A stretch of DNA of 64,000 nucleotides from Paraburkholderia sp. BL25I1N1 (GCF_003002025.1 NZ_PVZB01000001.1:186001-250000); one strand, 5' to 3'; shown: positions 8,535 to 16,941, counted from the stretch's first letter. Notes: generated by a model from the sequence alone, not told the origin. Made by a program: numbers and translations.

Positions 8535-10673
8535 ATGGCGGGGAAAACACAGTCCGAACTCGCGCGGGGACTGAATAGGCATGCATTCAGGCATACCCAT
8601 GCGCTAATGTTCGGCGCGCTCGGCGCTTGCGTGTCGGCGTCCGGGCACGCGCAGGCGCTCGACGGTGCGAGCAGCGTGTTCAGCGGCCAGCGCAATAGTG
8701 ATGGCGTCGATGCTTCGGCAATCATGCCCGACGTGCCGGCGCCGACGAGCGAACCTGTCGTGAATCCGTACGCGGACAGCCCGTCGGCGGCGCTTGGCTA
8801 CGCGTTCAATACGTTTCATACGTCCGGTCAGGGAGTAGCAGATACACAGAGTTATCTTGGCTTTACTGCCGGCATCAATATCGGCAACTGGCGAGTGCGC
8901 GAACAAGGTGTGTTGCAGTCCGATACGGGTCGGGGCACGTCATACCAGAATGTCGCGGCTTACCTGCAACATGACATCCCCTCGCTGAAGAGCCAGATCG
9001 GGCTCGGGGACCAGTTCACGGACGGCGCGGTGTTCGACAGCATCGGCGTGCGTGGCGTAAAGATGGAGAGTATCGATAGCGCGGCGTCTGAGTCGCTGCC
9101 CGGTTACGCACCCGTGGTGCGCGGTGTGGCGATGTCGAATGCGCTGGTCACCGTTACGCAGAACGGCAACCGTTTATACGAAGCGACAGTTGCGCCAGGG
9201 CCGTTTGAGATTGATGACGTTGTACCAACCGGGTACGGCGGCAACCTGAACGTTACCGTGACGGAGGCGGACGGCAGTCGGCACAGTTTCACTGTGCCGT
9301 ATGCATCTGTCGTACCGCTCGTGCGTCCGGCCTCGACGCGCTTCAGCATCGTCGGTGGCGTGACGCGTGACACGCAGGTCAGGCATCAGAGCGCTTTGCT
9401 GCAAGGTGCGGTACAGCGCGGTATCAACGGCGTGATAACGGGCTATGGCGGGGCGATCGTCGCGGACGGCTATCTGTCCGGTCTGATCGGCGCGGCGCTC
9501 CGTACGCCGATCGGTGCGCTGTCGGCCGATGTTTCGGAGGCTCAGGCCGATCTATCGCAGGCACGAAGGTCGCGCGGCACAAGTTTGCGTATCGGCTACA
9601 GCAAGTTCATCGAGCAGACGGATACGAACGTGTCCGTCGCAGCGTACGGCTACTCATCCGGTGGCTTCCTCACGCTGCGCGACGCAATGCTGCAGCGCGA
9701 CGCCGTGCAGGCGGGTTCCGGCGCAGACAGCATCGGACGCCGGCGCAACCAGTTGCAGATCACCCTGAGCCAGCGCGTCGGCGCCGGTGACGGTTCGCTT
9801 TATGTGGCCGGCTCGACAGCGAATTATTGGAACCATTCGGGCTCCGACACGCAGTTTCAGATCGGCTACACCGGCGCGTTACGGGTGGTCGAAACGAATC
9901 TGAATTACACGGTATCGATTTCTCGTCAGCGCAACGGGTTGGCAGGGCCAATGAGCAACCAGGTATTCGCAAGCGTCTCGCTGCCGCTCGGCAAGACGGA
10001 GCGCGCTTCGTCGCTGTCAGCGGGCCTGATGCATGACAGTCGCGCTGGCTGGTCCGAACAGGCCATGCTCGCGGGCTCCGCCGGTACCGCGGATGAACTG
10101 CGCTACGGCATGTACGGAACGCACTCGCAACGCTCGACTACAGGTGGCGGCAATGTGCAGTACCAGAGTGCTTACGCGACTGTCGGCGCAAGTGCAAGCG
10201 GCGGTTCTGGCTACTCGCAGGCGTCGGCGAATATGCGGGGCTCGGTGTTTGTTCATCGCGGAGGCATTGCGCTGGGCAATCGACCTGAAATGGCAGCGGA
10301 CATTGGGCTGTTGAAGAAAGGCTTGAATGTCGGCGCGTTGGACTCTGTTGACCCGAACGCGAGCAGTCCCGGTTATGTGCCGGTGCCGCATCTGGAGCCG
10401 GGCGGTGCGGATCCGATCGACATCGGCGTCCACCGCGATCTGGTCACGGGTGGCACCGAGCCGACGAGCCGGAAGACTGCGTCGCGATGGGACGCGTGGG
10501 TCACCAGGCAGCAGCCGGCTGGCGACAACGTCGCTGGGAATGTCGCCACTGCGGACCAGACGGAAGGCGCCGAGCGCCTGATGCTGTTCATGAACGCCGT
10601 GCCGATGAAGGTGTATGCACGTAATTCGGTTGTTTTGTGGTCGGACGTCGAGCGCGCGAACGGGCATCACTGA
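8535..10673 (+). CDS. PapC/FimD-like outer-membrane usher lacking the N-terminal chaperone-binding domain
   Basis: A 712-residue protein with a probable signal peptide ending near GHA-QA (about residue 39). Residues 85-600 read like the beta-barrel of fimbrial ushers: LQHDIPSLKSQIGLGDQFTDGAVFDSIGVRG is a clear counterpart of the LGD...FDS strand region. A plug domain follows at about 192-258 (GFAP-like GYAPVVRGVA, then VTVTQNGNRLYEATVAPGPFEIDD). The C-terminal domain is recognisable but divergent (VHRGGIALG...GYVPVPHLEP). Full ushers are 800-850 residues and begin with about 125 residues that recruit chaperone-subunit complexes. Here that part is replaced by a short Pro/Ser-rich stretch. No pilin or chaperone gene lies nearby. 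The start is uncertain, as no strong ribosome binding site is visible; ATGs at 8580 and 8607 are alternatives. It precedes the leader peptide gene. Confidence 0.8.
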   Translation: MAGKTQSELARGLNRHAFRHTHALMFGALGACVSASGHAQALDGASSVFSGQRNSDGVDASAIMPDVPAPTSEPVVNPYADSPSAALGYAFNTFHTSGQGVADTQSYLGFTAGINIGNWRVREQGVLQSDTGRGTSYQNVAAYLQHDIPSLKSQIGLGDQFTDGAVFDSIGVRGVKMESIDSAASESLPGYAPVVRGVAMSNALVTVTQNGNRLYEATVAPGPFEIDDVVPTGYGGNLNVTVTEADGSRHSFTVPYASVVPLVRPASTRFSIVGGVTRDTQVRHQSALLQGAVQRGINGVITGYGGAIVADGYLSGLIGAALRTPIGALSADVSEAQADLSQARRSRGTSLRIGYSKFIEQTDTNVSVAAYGYSSGGFLTLRDAMLQRDAVQAGSGADSIGRRRNQLQITLSQRVGAGDGSLYVAGSTANYWNHSGSDTQFQIGYTGALRVVETNLNYTVSISRQRNGLAGPMSNQVFASVSLPLGKTERASSLSAGLMHDSRAGWSEQAMLAGSAGTADELRYGMYGTHSQRSTTGGGNVQYQSAYATVGASASGGSGYSQASANMRGSVFVHRGGIALGNRPEMAADIGLLKKGLNVGALDSVDPNASSPGYVPVPHLEPGGADPIDIGVHRDLVTGGTEPTSRKTASRWDAWVTRQQPAGDNVAGNVATADQTEGAERLMLFMNAVPMKVYARNSVVLWSDVERANGHH

Positions 10674-10787
10674 TAGGGCTTGGGACGCTCGCGCGACGTC
10701 CTGACTCCGGCTGTCAGTAAGACCGCGTGGCCCGGGTAGCTAAAGATTAAAGAATTGGCCGAGCCTCAATAGAAGCAAAGCCATGTT

Positions 10788-10814
10788 TTGCAGTTCGCAG
10801 TCTGTAGTTATAGC
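10788..10814 (+). promoter_or_regulatory. Possible sigma-70 promoter of the leader-peptide gene
   Basis: A TTGCAG box at 10788-10793 and TATAGC at 10809-10814 are separated by 15 bases, shorter than the ideal 17. The stretch from about 10740 is clearly more AT-rich than its surroundings, as expected upstream of a highly expressed small gene. This is suggestive only. Confidence 0.3.
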
Positions 10815-10846
10815 TGTACTAACTTTATTTCACTAAAGGCAAGAAA

Positions 10847-10981
10847 ATGCAAAAAATCGATCGTAACGCGCTGGCTCAATCGAAAATCGCTGGTGGCTGC
10901 TGCAAGCGCTCCTGCGCACCGAAGGCTGCTCCGGCACCGACGCCTGCTCCGGCACCGGTAACAAAGACTTCGACGCGCTAA
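10847..10981 (+). CDS. Small double-glycine leader peptide precursor with Cys/Pro-rich core
   Basis: A 44-residue open frame, too short for usual ORF cut-offs. It starts at an ATG seven bases after AAAGG (10835-10839) and ends in TAA. The N-terminal 17 residues are MQKIDRNALAQSKIAGG, a leader ending in Gly-Gly with Ile at -4 and Leu at -9, as recognised by C39 peptidases. The remaining 27 residues start CCKRSCAPK, hold three cysteines and continue with Ala-Pro/Thr-Pro repeats before a Thr/Ser/Lys/Arg end. The core has no acidic residue and is strongly basic (three Lys, two Arg). A C39-peptidase ABC exporter, HlyD adaptor and TolC channel lie just downstream on the same strand, so processing after GG and secretion are strongly suggested. 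The activity is unknown: bacteriocin, signal or surface peptide are all possible. Any modification of the cysteines is speculative. Confidence 0.82.
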   Translation: MQKIDRNALAQSKIAGGCCKRSCAPKAAPAPTPAPAPVTKTSTR

Positions 10982-11002
10982 GCACCGTGCAGTAGGGGTT
11001 CA

Positions 11003-11029
11003 AGGGCGGGCTGATTGTCGGCCCGCCCT
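11003..11029 (+). terminator. Hairpin 1 after the leader-peptide gene (attenuator or mRNA stabiliser)
   Basis: AGGGCGGGC at 11003-11011 pairs perfectly with GCCCGCCCT at 11021-11029 around a nine-base loop. It lies 21 bases after the peptide stop. No T-run follows, so it is not a classic intrinsic terminator. It may act as a leaky attenuator or protect the short message from exonucleases. Confidence 0.6.
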
Positions 11030-11031
11030 CT

Positions 11032-11065
11032 CGCGAAACCCAGTCGTTCATGACTGGGTTTCGCG
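11032..11065 (+). terminator. Hairpin 2, 14-bp perfect stem before the acyltransferase gene
   Basis: CGCGAAACCCAGTC (11032-11045) and GACTGGGTTTCGCG (11052-11065) form a perfect 14-bp stem with a six-base loop, directly after the first hairpin. No T-run follows. The pair separates the precursor from the maturation and export genes and could give more peptide message than exporter message. An in-frame ATG at 11050 lies inside this loop, an argument against using it as the start of the next gene. Confidence 0.65.
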
Positions 11066-11127
11066 TTCAGATGACGAATGATGGCGTTCCTGCGGGATGG
11101 CTATGTCACCGTGACGAAGGAGCCAGC

Positions 11128-12081
11128 ATGGAGTGGTTGAAGGCGTTTCGCACGCTGCCCGTTGCCTTCAGGCGCGGTGCGAGGCAAAGCCGCGCCTGGG
11201 CGCAAGGCGCCTGTCTCGCGCGTATTCCTCTCCGTGCGATCGAGCCGCTTGCCATTTCCGCATGGTATGTGGGGAGTCGTTTCAACGCTCGGCTCCGCTG
11301 GAGCGGTATTGAGCGGCGGGATGTCGGGCGCGACGTGTTGAAGCTCGAACGTGTTGACGATATTCGCGTGCTGTCGGGCAGGGTGCTCGAAAAATTGATC
11401 GATCAGCGGCTTCATTTTGGCCGCCAGCGCAACCGCGCCGAAACCTGGCCGGATTTGCGACGCGCGGCTGGCGTTCTCGCGCAGATCATCAGGAACGTGA
11501 AAACAGCGACGCCGGAGCGGGCGATCATCGTTTCGCCGTTTCACTACCTTTCGCAATACGCAAACATTTATCTGATCGACGAACTGCGCCAACAACTCGG
11601 TCTCGCATCCATCGGTGTCGTATCCGGCGTGCCGCAAGATATCTACGGAAGCGATGAGGCGATGATTCCGCACATCGAGATCCTTCACACCTATAGCGAA
11701 ACGAATCGCGGCGGATTGGGTTTGCGCGCGGCGCGCTCGCTTAGACGCAACGGTGTTGTCGTGCTGTTTTCCGATGCACCGCCGTTCACGTTGAGCGACT
11801 ATCCCATGGAGACGGTTGGCGTGTCCATTTTTGGCCGTTCGGCGCGTATTCATAACGGCGTATTCCGCATGGGCGCGCCGCTCGACGCGTTGTTGCTGCC
11901 GTTCTATCTGCGCTTCGAGCGCGGGCGTTTCCGGGCCGTCGTGCTGGAGCCGATCGAGCTCGCGCAAAGCGACGCGCCGCAACGTCTTGCCGACTGCATC
12001 GAGAAAGCGCTGAGAGACAACTATGCGCGCTCGCTGGCCGCCGGACATCCTTCAATGTACGCGTTCGCGCCCGCCAGATAG
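11128..12081 (+). CDS. LpxL/HtrB-like lysophospholipid acyltransferase family protein with degenerate catalytic motif
   Basis: A 317-residue protein resembling lipid A late acyltransferases. Landmarks are FSDAPP (214-219) and GRSARIHNGVFRMGAPLDALLLPFY (236-260), which match the LpxL region around the conserved D...G..VPFFG and A.P.VP.F motifs. In LpxL the catalytic HX4(D/E) lies upstream. Here the corresponding place reads HYLSQY (His139 to Tyr144), so the acidic residue is missing. No acyl-carrier gene is near. The start is the ATG at 11128, five bases after AAGGAG (11117-11122). It lies between the precursor and the exporter genes, so it may acylate the peptide, act on another cluster component or have lost catalysis. 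Its role is inferred from position only. Confidence 0.75.
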   Translation: MEWLKAFRTLPVAFRRGARQSRAWAQGACLARIPLRAIEPLAISAWYVGSRFNARLRWSGIERRDVGRDVLKLERVDDIRVLSGRVLEKLIDQRLHFGRQRNRAETWPDLRRAAGVLAQIIRNVKTATPERAIIVSPFHYLSQYANIYLIDELRQQLGLASIGVVSGVPQDIYGSDEAMIPHIEILHTYSETNRGGLGLRAARSLRRNGVVVLFSDAPPFTLSDYPMETVGVSIFGRSARIHNGVFRMGAPLDALLLPFYLRFERGRFRAVVLEPIELAQSDAPQRLADCIEKALRDNYARSLAAGHPSMYAFAPAR

Positions 12082-12142
12082 CCCACGCAACCGGTGTTGA
12101 ATAGATACATCTCGGCTCCAGAAGAGAGGCGGCAGGACAGTA

Positions 12143-13348
12143 ATGGAACCAACCAGTATTCCGCAGTTCAAGGACATCTCGTGGCGATGGATCGCCTATG
12201 TCGCGTCCGCAATCGTGATGCTCGCAATCGGCTTCGGCTTCCTGCATGAAGTCGAACTCAAGCAGGATGTGCAGTGCGAAATCGTGTCGCCGTCTGAAGT
12301 GAAGATACGGGGTTTGAGCGGACTCGTGACGTCGGTGTATGTGCACCCGTCGGAACGTGTGGCGTCGGGTGCGCCCTTGTTCGCACTGCAGCGCGATCTA
12401 TCGCTGTCGAGCGACGGCCGCCAGCGCACTGTGTTCGACTCGCAAATGCGCGACGAGCAGATTCGCCTCGCTGACGAGCAGTACACGCAACGCAAGGCGC
12501 AACTCATTGCGCAGCGGGATGCTTCGTCGCTGACCGGCGCGAGCCGGAGGGCGGAACTCAGCGCGCTGGATGAACAGATTGCCCAGAACCGCGAGCTTGC
12601 GGACGAATCGCAGCAGAAGCTCGTGCGCCTCAAGTCGGTGTCGGACTACGTGACAGCCGATCGTATCGAGCAGGCCAGCGCCGACGAGCATCAGGTCAAG
12701 GTCTCCATTGCTCAGGGCAGGGCGCGCCGCGAACAGTTGCGCGGCGAGATATCCACGTTAAGCGGCACGCTGATCGACCTCGACGCGCAACTGAAAGAGA
12801 ACGACGCCAGGCACGAGCAAAGCATTCAGGAAATCCAGATGCGCTTCGAGCAGTCGCGCCTCGACGCAACCATCTCGGCACCGCGGGCGGGCGTCGTCAT
12901 GTTTTCGAAACTCGTGCCGGGCCACACGCTGGAGGCTTCCGACGTCGCGCTCGTCATCGCGACGGACGAAAAAGGCGCGTTGCGGGCGGCCTTACGTATT
13001 CCGTCGCGGCGTCGTGGGTTCGTCGAAAAAGGTCAAACGGTGCGGCTTAAATTCGATGCGTTTCCGTACGCGAAGTTTGGCAGCTACGAAGCCCGCATCG
13101 ACGCTATTTCCGACACGACCATGCAGGCGTCCGCGGTGCCACCGGGCGTTCCGGCGTCGCTGGCCGCTCAAGGCGGTGGCGACGGCGACTATCTGGCGTG
13201 GGCGACGCTGCGAGGCAAGACGTTCGACTACGGCAGGCAACATTTCGACATCTTGCCGGGGATGCAGGCAACGGCGAGCATCGTCGTGGAGCGCAGGACG
13301 ATCGCCGAATGGGTGCTGGCGCCGCTTTTCCGCATGATCAGAGGCTGA
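12143..13348 (+). CDS. HlyD-family periplasmic adaptor of the peptide exporter
   Basis: A 401-residue membrane fusion protein. Residues 12-34 (WRWIAYVASAIVMLAIGFG) form the single inner-membrane anchor. A lipoyl-like half follows (IRGLSGLVTSVYVHPSERV), then a long coiled coil from about 85 to 235 and the second lipoyl and beta-barrel portions (ISAPRAGVVMFSKLVPGHTL, ILPGMQATASIVVE). It resembles the CvaA/RaxA-type adaptors that work with C39 ABC exporters. The ATG at 12143 is preceded by AGGA at 12134-12137. Its stop is 11 bases before the ABC gene, so they are co-transcribed. It should bridge the ABC exporter at 13360 and the TolC-like channel at 15461. Confidence 0.9.
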   Translation: MEPTSIPQFKDISWRWIAYVASAIVMLAIGFGFLHEVELKQDVQCEIVSPSEVKIRGLSGLVTSVYVHPSERVASGAPLFALQRDLSLSSDGRQRTVFDSQMRDEQIRLADEQYTQRKAQLIAQRDASSLTGASRRAELSALDEQIAQNRELADESQQKLVRLKSVSDYVTADRIEQASADEHQVKVSIAQGRARREQLRGEISTLSGTLIDLDAQLKENDARHEQSIQEIQMRFEQSRLDATISAPRAGVVMFSKLVPGHTLEASDVALVIATDEKGALRAALRIPSRRRGFVEKGQTVRLKFDAFPYAKFGSYEARIDAISDTTMQASAVPPGVPASLAAQGGGDGDYLAWATLRGKTFDYGRQHFDILPGMQATASIVVERRTIAEWVLAPLFRMIRG

Positions 13349-13359
13349 CAGGAGGCCCA

Positions 13360-15468
13360 GTGCGAACGATCTATCAGAACGAAGTCGCGGAATGCGGCTA
13401 TGCCTGCCTGGCAATGGTGCTTTCATATCTCGGCCGCGCGACCGAAGTGCGCGAATTGTCCGCGTTCAGGCCCATATCGGCAAACGGTCTGACGTTGATG
13501 GATCTCTACGACATGGCGACCGACTTCGGCCTGGCCGTACAGGCCTACCGGTTCGACATGGCGGATCTTCATTCGGTCAAGCGGGGCTCGATTCTTCACT
13601 TCGGCGGCGCGCATTTCGTGGTGTTCGAGAAGTGCGGGCGTGGCTACGTTCAGGTTGTCGATCCGGCCAGCGGGCGGCGGCGGGTCTCGATGGATACGTT
13701 TATGGCGAGCGTGTCCGGTTATCTGCTGGAATGTTCGGCAACGCCTTCCATGCCGCGCATTCGCGCGAAATCGCCGGTGCCCGGCGCGCTTGCACGCGTG
13801 CGAGCACTGAATCCCGCACTGCGCAAACAACTGGCGAAAGTCATGTTCGTCGCGCTGGGAAGCCAGTTCGCGATTCTCGCCATGCCTTATCTCGGCAACC
13901 TCGTGCTCGACTACGTGGTCTCCGCGGACAACCTGAATTTGCTGAGCGTGTTGGTGCTGACATTTGCCGGCATTTTCGCGGTCGGGGCACTGAGCCAGTA
14001 TGTGGAGTCCCGCCTTGTCGAACTGCTGCATCAGCTTACGCAGATCAACATGACCGAGGGATTGCTTGGCCATCTCCTGCGCAACCCGATGTCGTGGTTC
14101 GAAAAGCGTCACGTCGGCGACGTGTTTGCGCGCGTCAAGGCGCAGGACGAGATCAGCATCTATGCGACCCGAACCGTGACGTCGATGTGCATCGACATTG
14201 CGGTGGGATCGCTGGCGCTCGGTCTGATGCTGGTGCAGAGCCGCATGCTGACGGCGGTCGCCGCGGCCATGTTCGTCCTCTATCTTGCCGTCGCGCTCGG
14301 CATGTTCGCGCGCATGCGGGACAACCATGCACTCGTGCTGGAAACGTCGGCGCGCTGCGACGACGCGTTGATCGAAACGATCCGGGCCGCGGGCCTGATC
14401 AAGCTCGCTCAGGGCGAGACGCGCCGCACGGCGCTCTACATGATCAAGTACAAGGAATATGTGGGCGCGCTGCTGGCGAGCAACCGGTTGAACAGCGCGC
14501 GCGACGCGATCCTCAAACTGGTTCAGTACGCGGACACGATTGCGATCACCTGGTTCGCCGCGCGGCTGATGCTGGCCGGCAGCGTTTCCGTGGGCGTGTT
14601 CTATTCGTTTCTGATCTACAAGTCGTTGATGTCCGAGCGTTTTGCCCACGCCGCCAATGGCGCGTTCGCGTATTTCATGCTGAGCGTGCCGACCGCGCGC
14701 GTGGCGGACATCGTGGAGTGCGAGGAAGAGCGGTATACGCCGCTCGCCGAGCGCAACCGTGTAACGGAGATACGCATGTTCGAGCGTATCGAGGTGCGCA
14801 ACCTCACGTTTCGCTACGGCGTGTCCGACCAGCCGGTTCTGCGAGATGTGAGCATCGATATCCGTAATGGCGACAAGATCGCTATTACGGGTCCGTCGGG
14901 TGCGGGGAAATCGACGTTATTCAAACTGCTGTCGGCTGCCGAGCCGCTTCAGGAAGGCCAGATCATGCTCAACGGCATCGCATGGCCCAATCTGACTATC
15001 GACGAGATCCGCCGGCATGCCGCCCATATGCGGCAGGGCGACCTGATCCTGCACGGCTCGATTGCCGAAAACATCACGTTATTTGCAGCCAGTGTCGACG
15101 AAGAGCGCGTCCATGCGCTGCTCGAAGACGTGGGATTGATGCAGGACGTCATGCGTCTGCCGATGCGCACCCGAACCGTGATTAGCGACACCATTGCGAA
15201 TATCTCCGCTGGCCAGCGGCAACGCCTGCTGCTGGCGCGTGCGCTCTATCAGGGCCGAAGTCTGCTGCTGCTCGACGAGCCGACGTCCAATCTGGATCCG
15301 GCGTCGGTGCAACACGTGGCCGGCTTGCTGCGCCGGCTGAAGTGCACGGTCGTTGTGATCACCCACGACCGGTCTTTGGCAGCCGCATTCGACGTTCGGT
15401 ATCGCCTGATAGACGGTGCACTGGTGCCCGAGCACTTACATCCTCTGCCGGAGCCGGCCCATGTTTAA
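13360..15468 (+). CDS. C39 peptidase-containing ABC exporter (bacteriocin/peptide type)
   Basis: A 702-residue peptide-processing exporter. The N-terminal C39 peptidase (residues 1-125) has Gln6, Cys12 (NEVAECGYAC), His85 (GGAHFVVFE) and Asp101 (VVDPASG), so all expected active-site residues are present. Six membrane spans lie at about 165-420. The nucleotide-binding domain has Walker A GPSGAGKST (511-519), signature ISAGQRQR (615-622) and Walker B LLLLDEPTS (635-643), followed by H669 in ITHD. The GTG at 13360 is chosen because AGGAGG sits at 13350-13355 and no ATG fits. It should cut leader peptides after Gly-Gly and export the core; the precursor at 10847 is the obvious substrate. It overlaps the TolC gene by eight bases. 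Confidence 0.95.
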   Translation: MRTIYQNEVAECGYACLAMVLSYLGRATEVRELSAFRPISANGLTLMDLYDMATDFGLAVQAYRFDMADLHSVKRGSILHFGGAHFVVFEKCGRGYVQVVDPASGRRRVSMDTFMASVSGYLLECSATPSMPRIRAKSPVPGALARVRALNPALRKQLAKVMFVALGSQFAILAMPYLGNLVLDYVVSADNLNLLSVLVLTFAGIFAVGALSQYVESRLVELLHQLTQINMTEGLLGHLLRNPMSWFEKRHVGDVFARVKAQDEISIYATRTVTSMCIDIAVGSLALGLMLVQSRMLTAVAAAMFVLYLAVALGMFARMRDNHALVLETSARCDDALIETIRAAGLIKLAQGETRRTALYMIKYKEYVGALLASNRLNSARDAILKLVQYADTIAITWFAARLMLAGSVSVGVFYSFLIYKSLMSERFAHAANGAFAYFMLSVPTARVADIVECEEERYTPLAERNRVTEIRMFERIEVRNLTFRYGVSDQPVLRDVSIDIRNGDKIAITGPSGAGKSTLFKLLSAAEPLQEGQIMLNGIAWPNLTIDEIRRHAAHMRQGDLILHGSIAENITLFAASVDEERVHALLEDVGLMQDVMRLPMRTRTVISDTIANISAGQRQRLLLARALYQGRSLLLLDEPTSNLDPASVQHVAGLLRRLKCTVVVITHDRSLAAAFDVRYRLIDGALVPEHLHPLPEPAHV

Positions 15469-16765
15469 GTTCCGTGTCGCGCGCGTGGTGGTGCACCTGT
15501 TTTGCGCCATGGCGAGTCCGGCATTTGCGGCCGACCTTGTCACCGTCACGCAGCAGACGCTCGGCCGCGACACCGGTCTCGCGCAGGCGCGTGCTGGCTA
15601 CGCGGCCGCGCAGCAGGCCGTTCCGCAGGCGCGGGCAGGCTTACTGCCGCAGATTTCCGCAGGCTGGGGGCGCACCTACAATCGCGTCGCGACGGATGGT
15701 TTTCCGACCACGACCTACTGGCAGTCGGGCTGGACCGTCAATATCGCGCAGCCGTTGTTCGACTGGACGAAATGGAGCAACTACAAGCAGGCGGATTTTG
15801 TCGAAGCGCGGGGCGCTGTCGAACTGAATGCTGCGCAACAGGCGGCAATTCTGCGGGCCGTGCGTGTCTATTTCGAAGCGCTTGTCGCCGAAGATGAGTT
15901 GCGACGCGTCAGCGAATACGCGACCGCGGTCGATCAGCACCTGCAGTTGATCAATCGAGGCAAAGCGGCGGGTGAAGCTACGCTGATCGATTTGCGCGAC
16001 GCCCAGACCGCGCGCGAGAAGGTCGCGATCGAGCGGATGGACGCTGAAAACACGTTGCTTGCGAAGCGCCGCGCGTTCGAGCAAGCCACCGGCGTGCCGT
16101 TCGAGACGCTCGCGCGATTGCCTGAGTCCTTGCCCATGCCGCGCCTGCAACCTGAGGATGTCGAAGCGTGGGCCGCGCAGGCAAAGGATCACGCCTTCAA
16201 CGTTCAACTGAAACAACTGGACTGGGAGATCGCCCGGACTGAAGTGAGCAAGGCGCAGTCGGAGCACTTGCCCTCGGTGTACCTCACCGGAAGCTATACG
16301 CCGGCCGGCGCGGCCTCCGGTTACGCGCGACCCACCACCACGACAACGGGCATGCTGGCCGTCTCGATACCGATTTTTTCCGGCGGTGAGACACGGGCAA
16401 AGGTAAAGGCGTCATCGGCTCTGGAAGACAAGGCACAAGAGGGCTTCACAGGCGCGGCGCGAGACGCCGAAGCCGCCGCCCGCGATGATTACAGCCGCTA
16501 TCAGTACGGGCGCACGCGAATCGACTTGCTTGCCCATCTGGTGGCGTCTTCGCAAGAGGTGTTGGCGGCAAGTCGAGTTGGTTTTCGGGTGGGCAGCCGG
16601 ACCGCCAGCGACGTGCTCAGAGCGATCGACGCGCTCTATTCTGCGCAACGCGATTTGCTGGCGGCTCGTTATGACGCCATTGTCGCGCTGATGCAACTCA
16701 AGGGTGACACAGCCGCCCTGAGCATTGCCGACGTGGTCCAGATCAACAATGTGCTGGTGCATTGA
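15461..16765 (+). CDS. TolC-family outer-membrane channel of the peptide exporter
   Basis: A 434-residue outer-membrane efflux protein with a signal peptide (MFKFRVARVVVHLFCAMASPAFA, cut before the next Ala). It has the duplicated OEP layout: two long helical halves (about 30-210 and 215-430) each with short strand segments, such as WGRTYNRVATDGFPTTTYWQ and YLTGSYTPAGAASGY. The ATG at 15461 overlaps the end of the ABC gene (stop at 15466-15468); an upstream in-frame ATG at 15416 would give a poor signal peptide. It completes a three-part channel with the HlyD adaptor and C39 exporter, so the peptide should be secreted straight to the outside. It is the last gene of the cluster. Confidence 0.9.
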   Translation: MFKFRVARVVVHLFCAMASPAFAADLVTVTQQTLGRDTGLAQARAGYAAAQQAVPQARAGLLPQISAGWGRTYNRVATDGFPTTTYWQSGWTVNIAQPLFDWTKWSNYKQADFVEARGAVELNAAQQAAILRAVRVYFEALVAEDELRRVSEYATAVDQHLQLINRGKAAGEATLIDLRDAQTAREKVAIERMDAENTLLAKRRAFEQATGVPFETLARLPESLPMPRLQPEDVEAWAAQAKDHAFNVQLKQLDWEIARTEVSKAQSEHLPSVYLTGSYTPAGAASGYARPTTTTTGMLAVSIPIFSGGETRAKVKASSALEDKAQEGFTGAARDAEAAARDDYSRYQYGRTRIDLLAHLVASSQEVLAASRVGFRVGSRTASDVLRAIDALYSAQRDLLAARYDAIVALMQLKGDTAALSIADVVQINNVLVH

Positions 16766-16912
16766 AGCAACCGCGATTTGACCCCGTTGAAATCGGATAC
16801 GTGCTAAAAATACACTCGGCGTGCGCCACCCACCCATCTATCGGGAAGCAGGCTTGATGAGACCGTTGATCAGATTCCGCAACACTGTGTTCAACCCAGC
16901 CAAACTTGACGC

Positions 16913-16926
16913 TGTGCGTATGCACA
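16913..16926. promoter_or_regulatory. MarR-type operator box 1
   Basis: TGTGCGTATGCACA is a near-perfect palindrome 15 bases before the first marR start. It is the exact reverse complement of TGTGCATACGCACA, and the same 12-base core (GTGCATACGCAC) recurs before the second marR and before emrA. It is probably the binding site of one or both MarR proteins. Confidence 0.7.
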
Positions 16927-16941
16927 TATAGACTCCACCTC

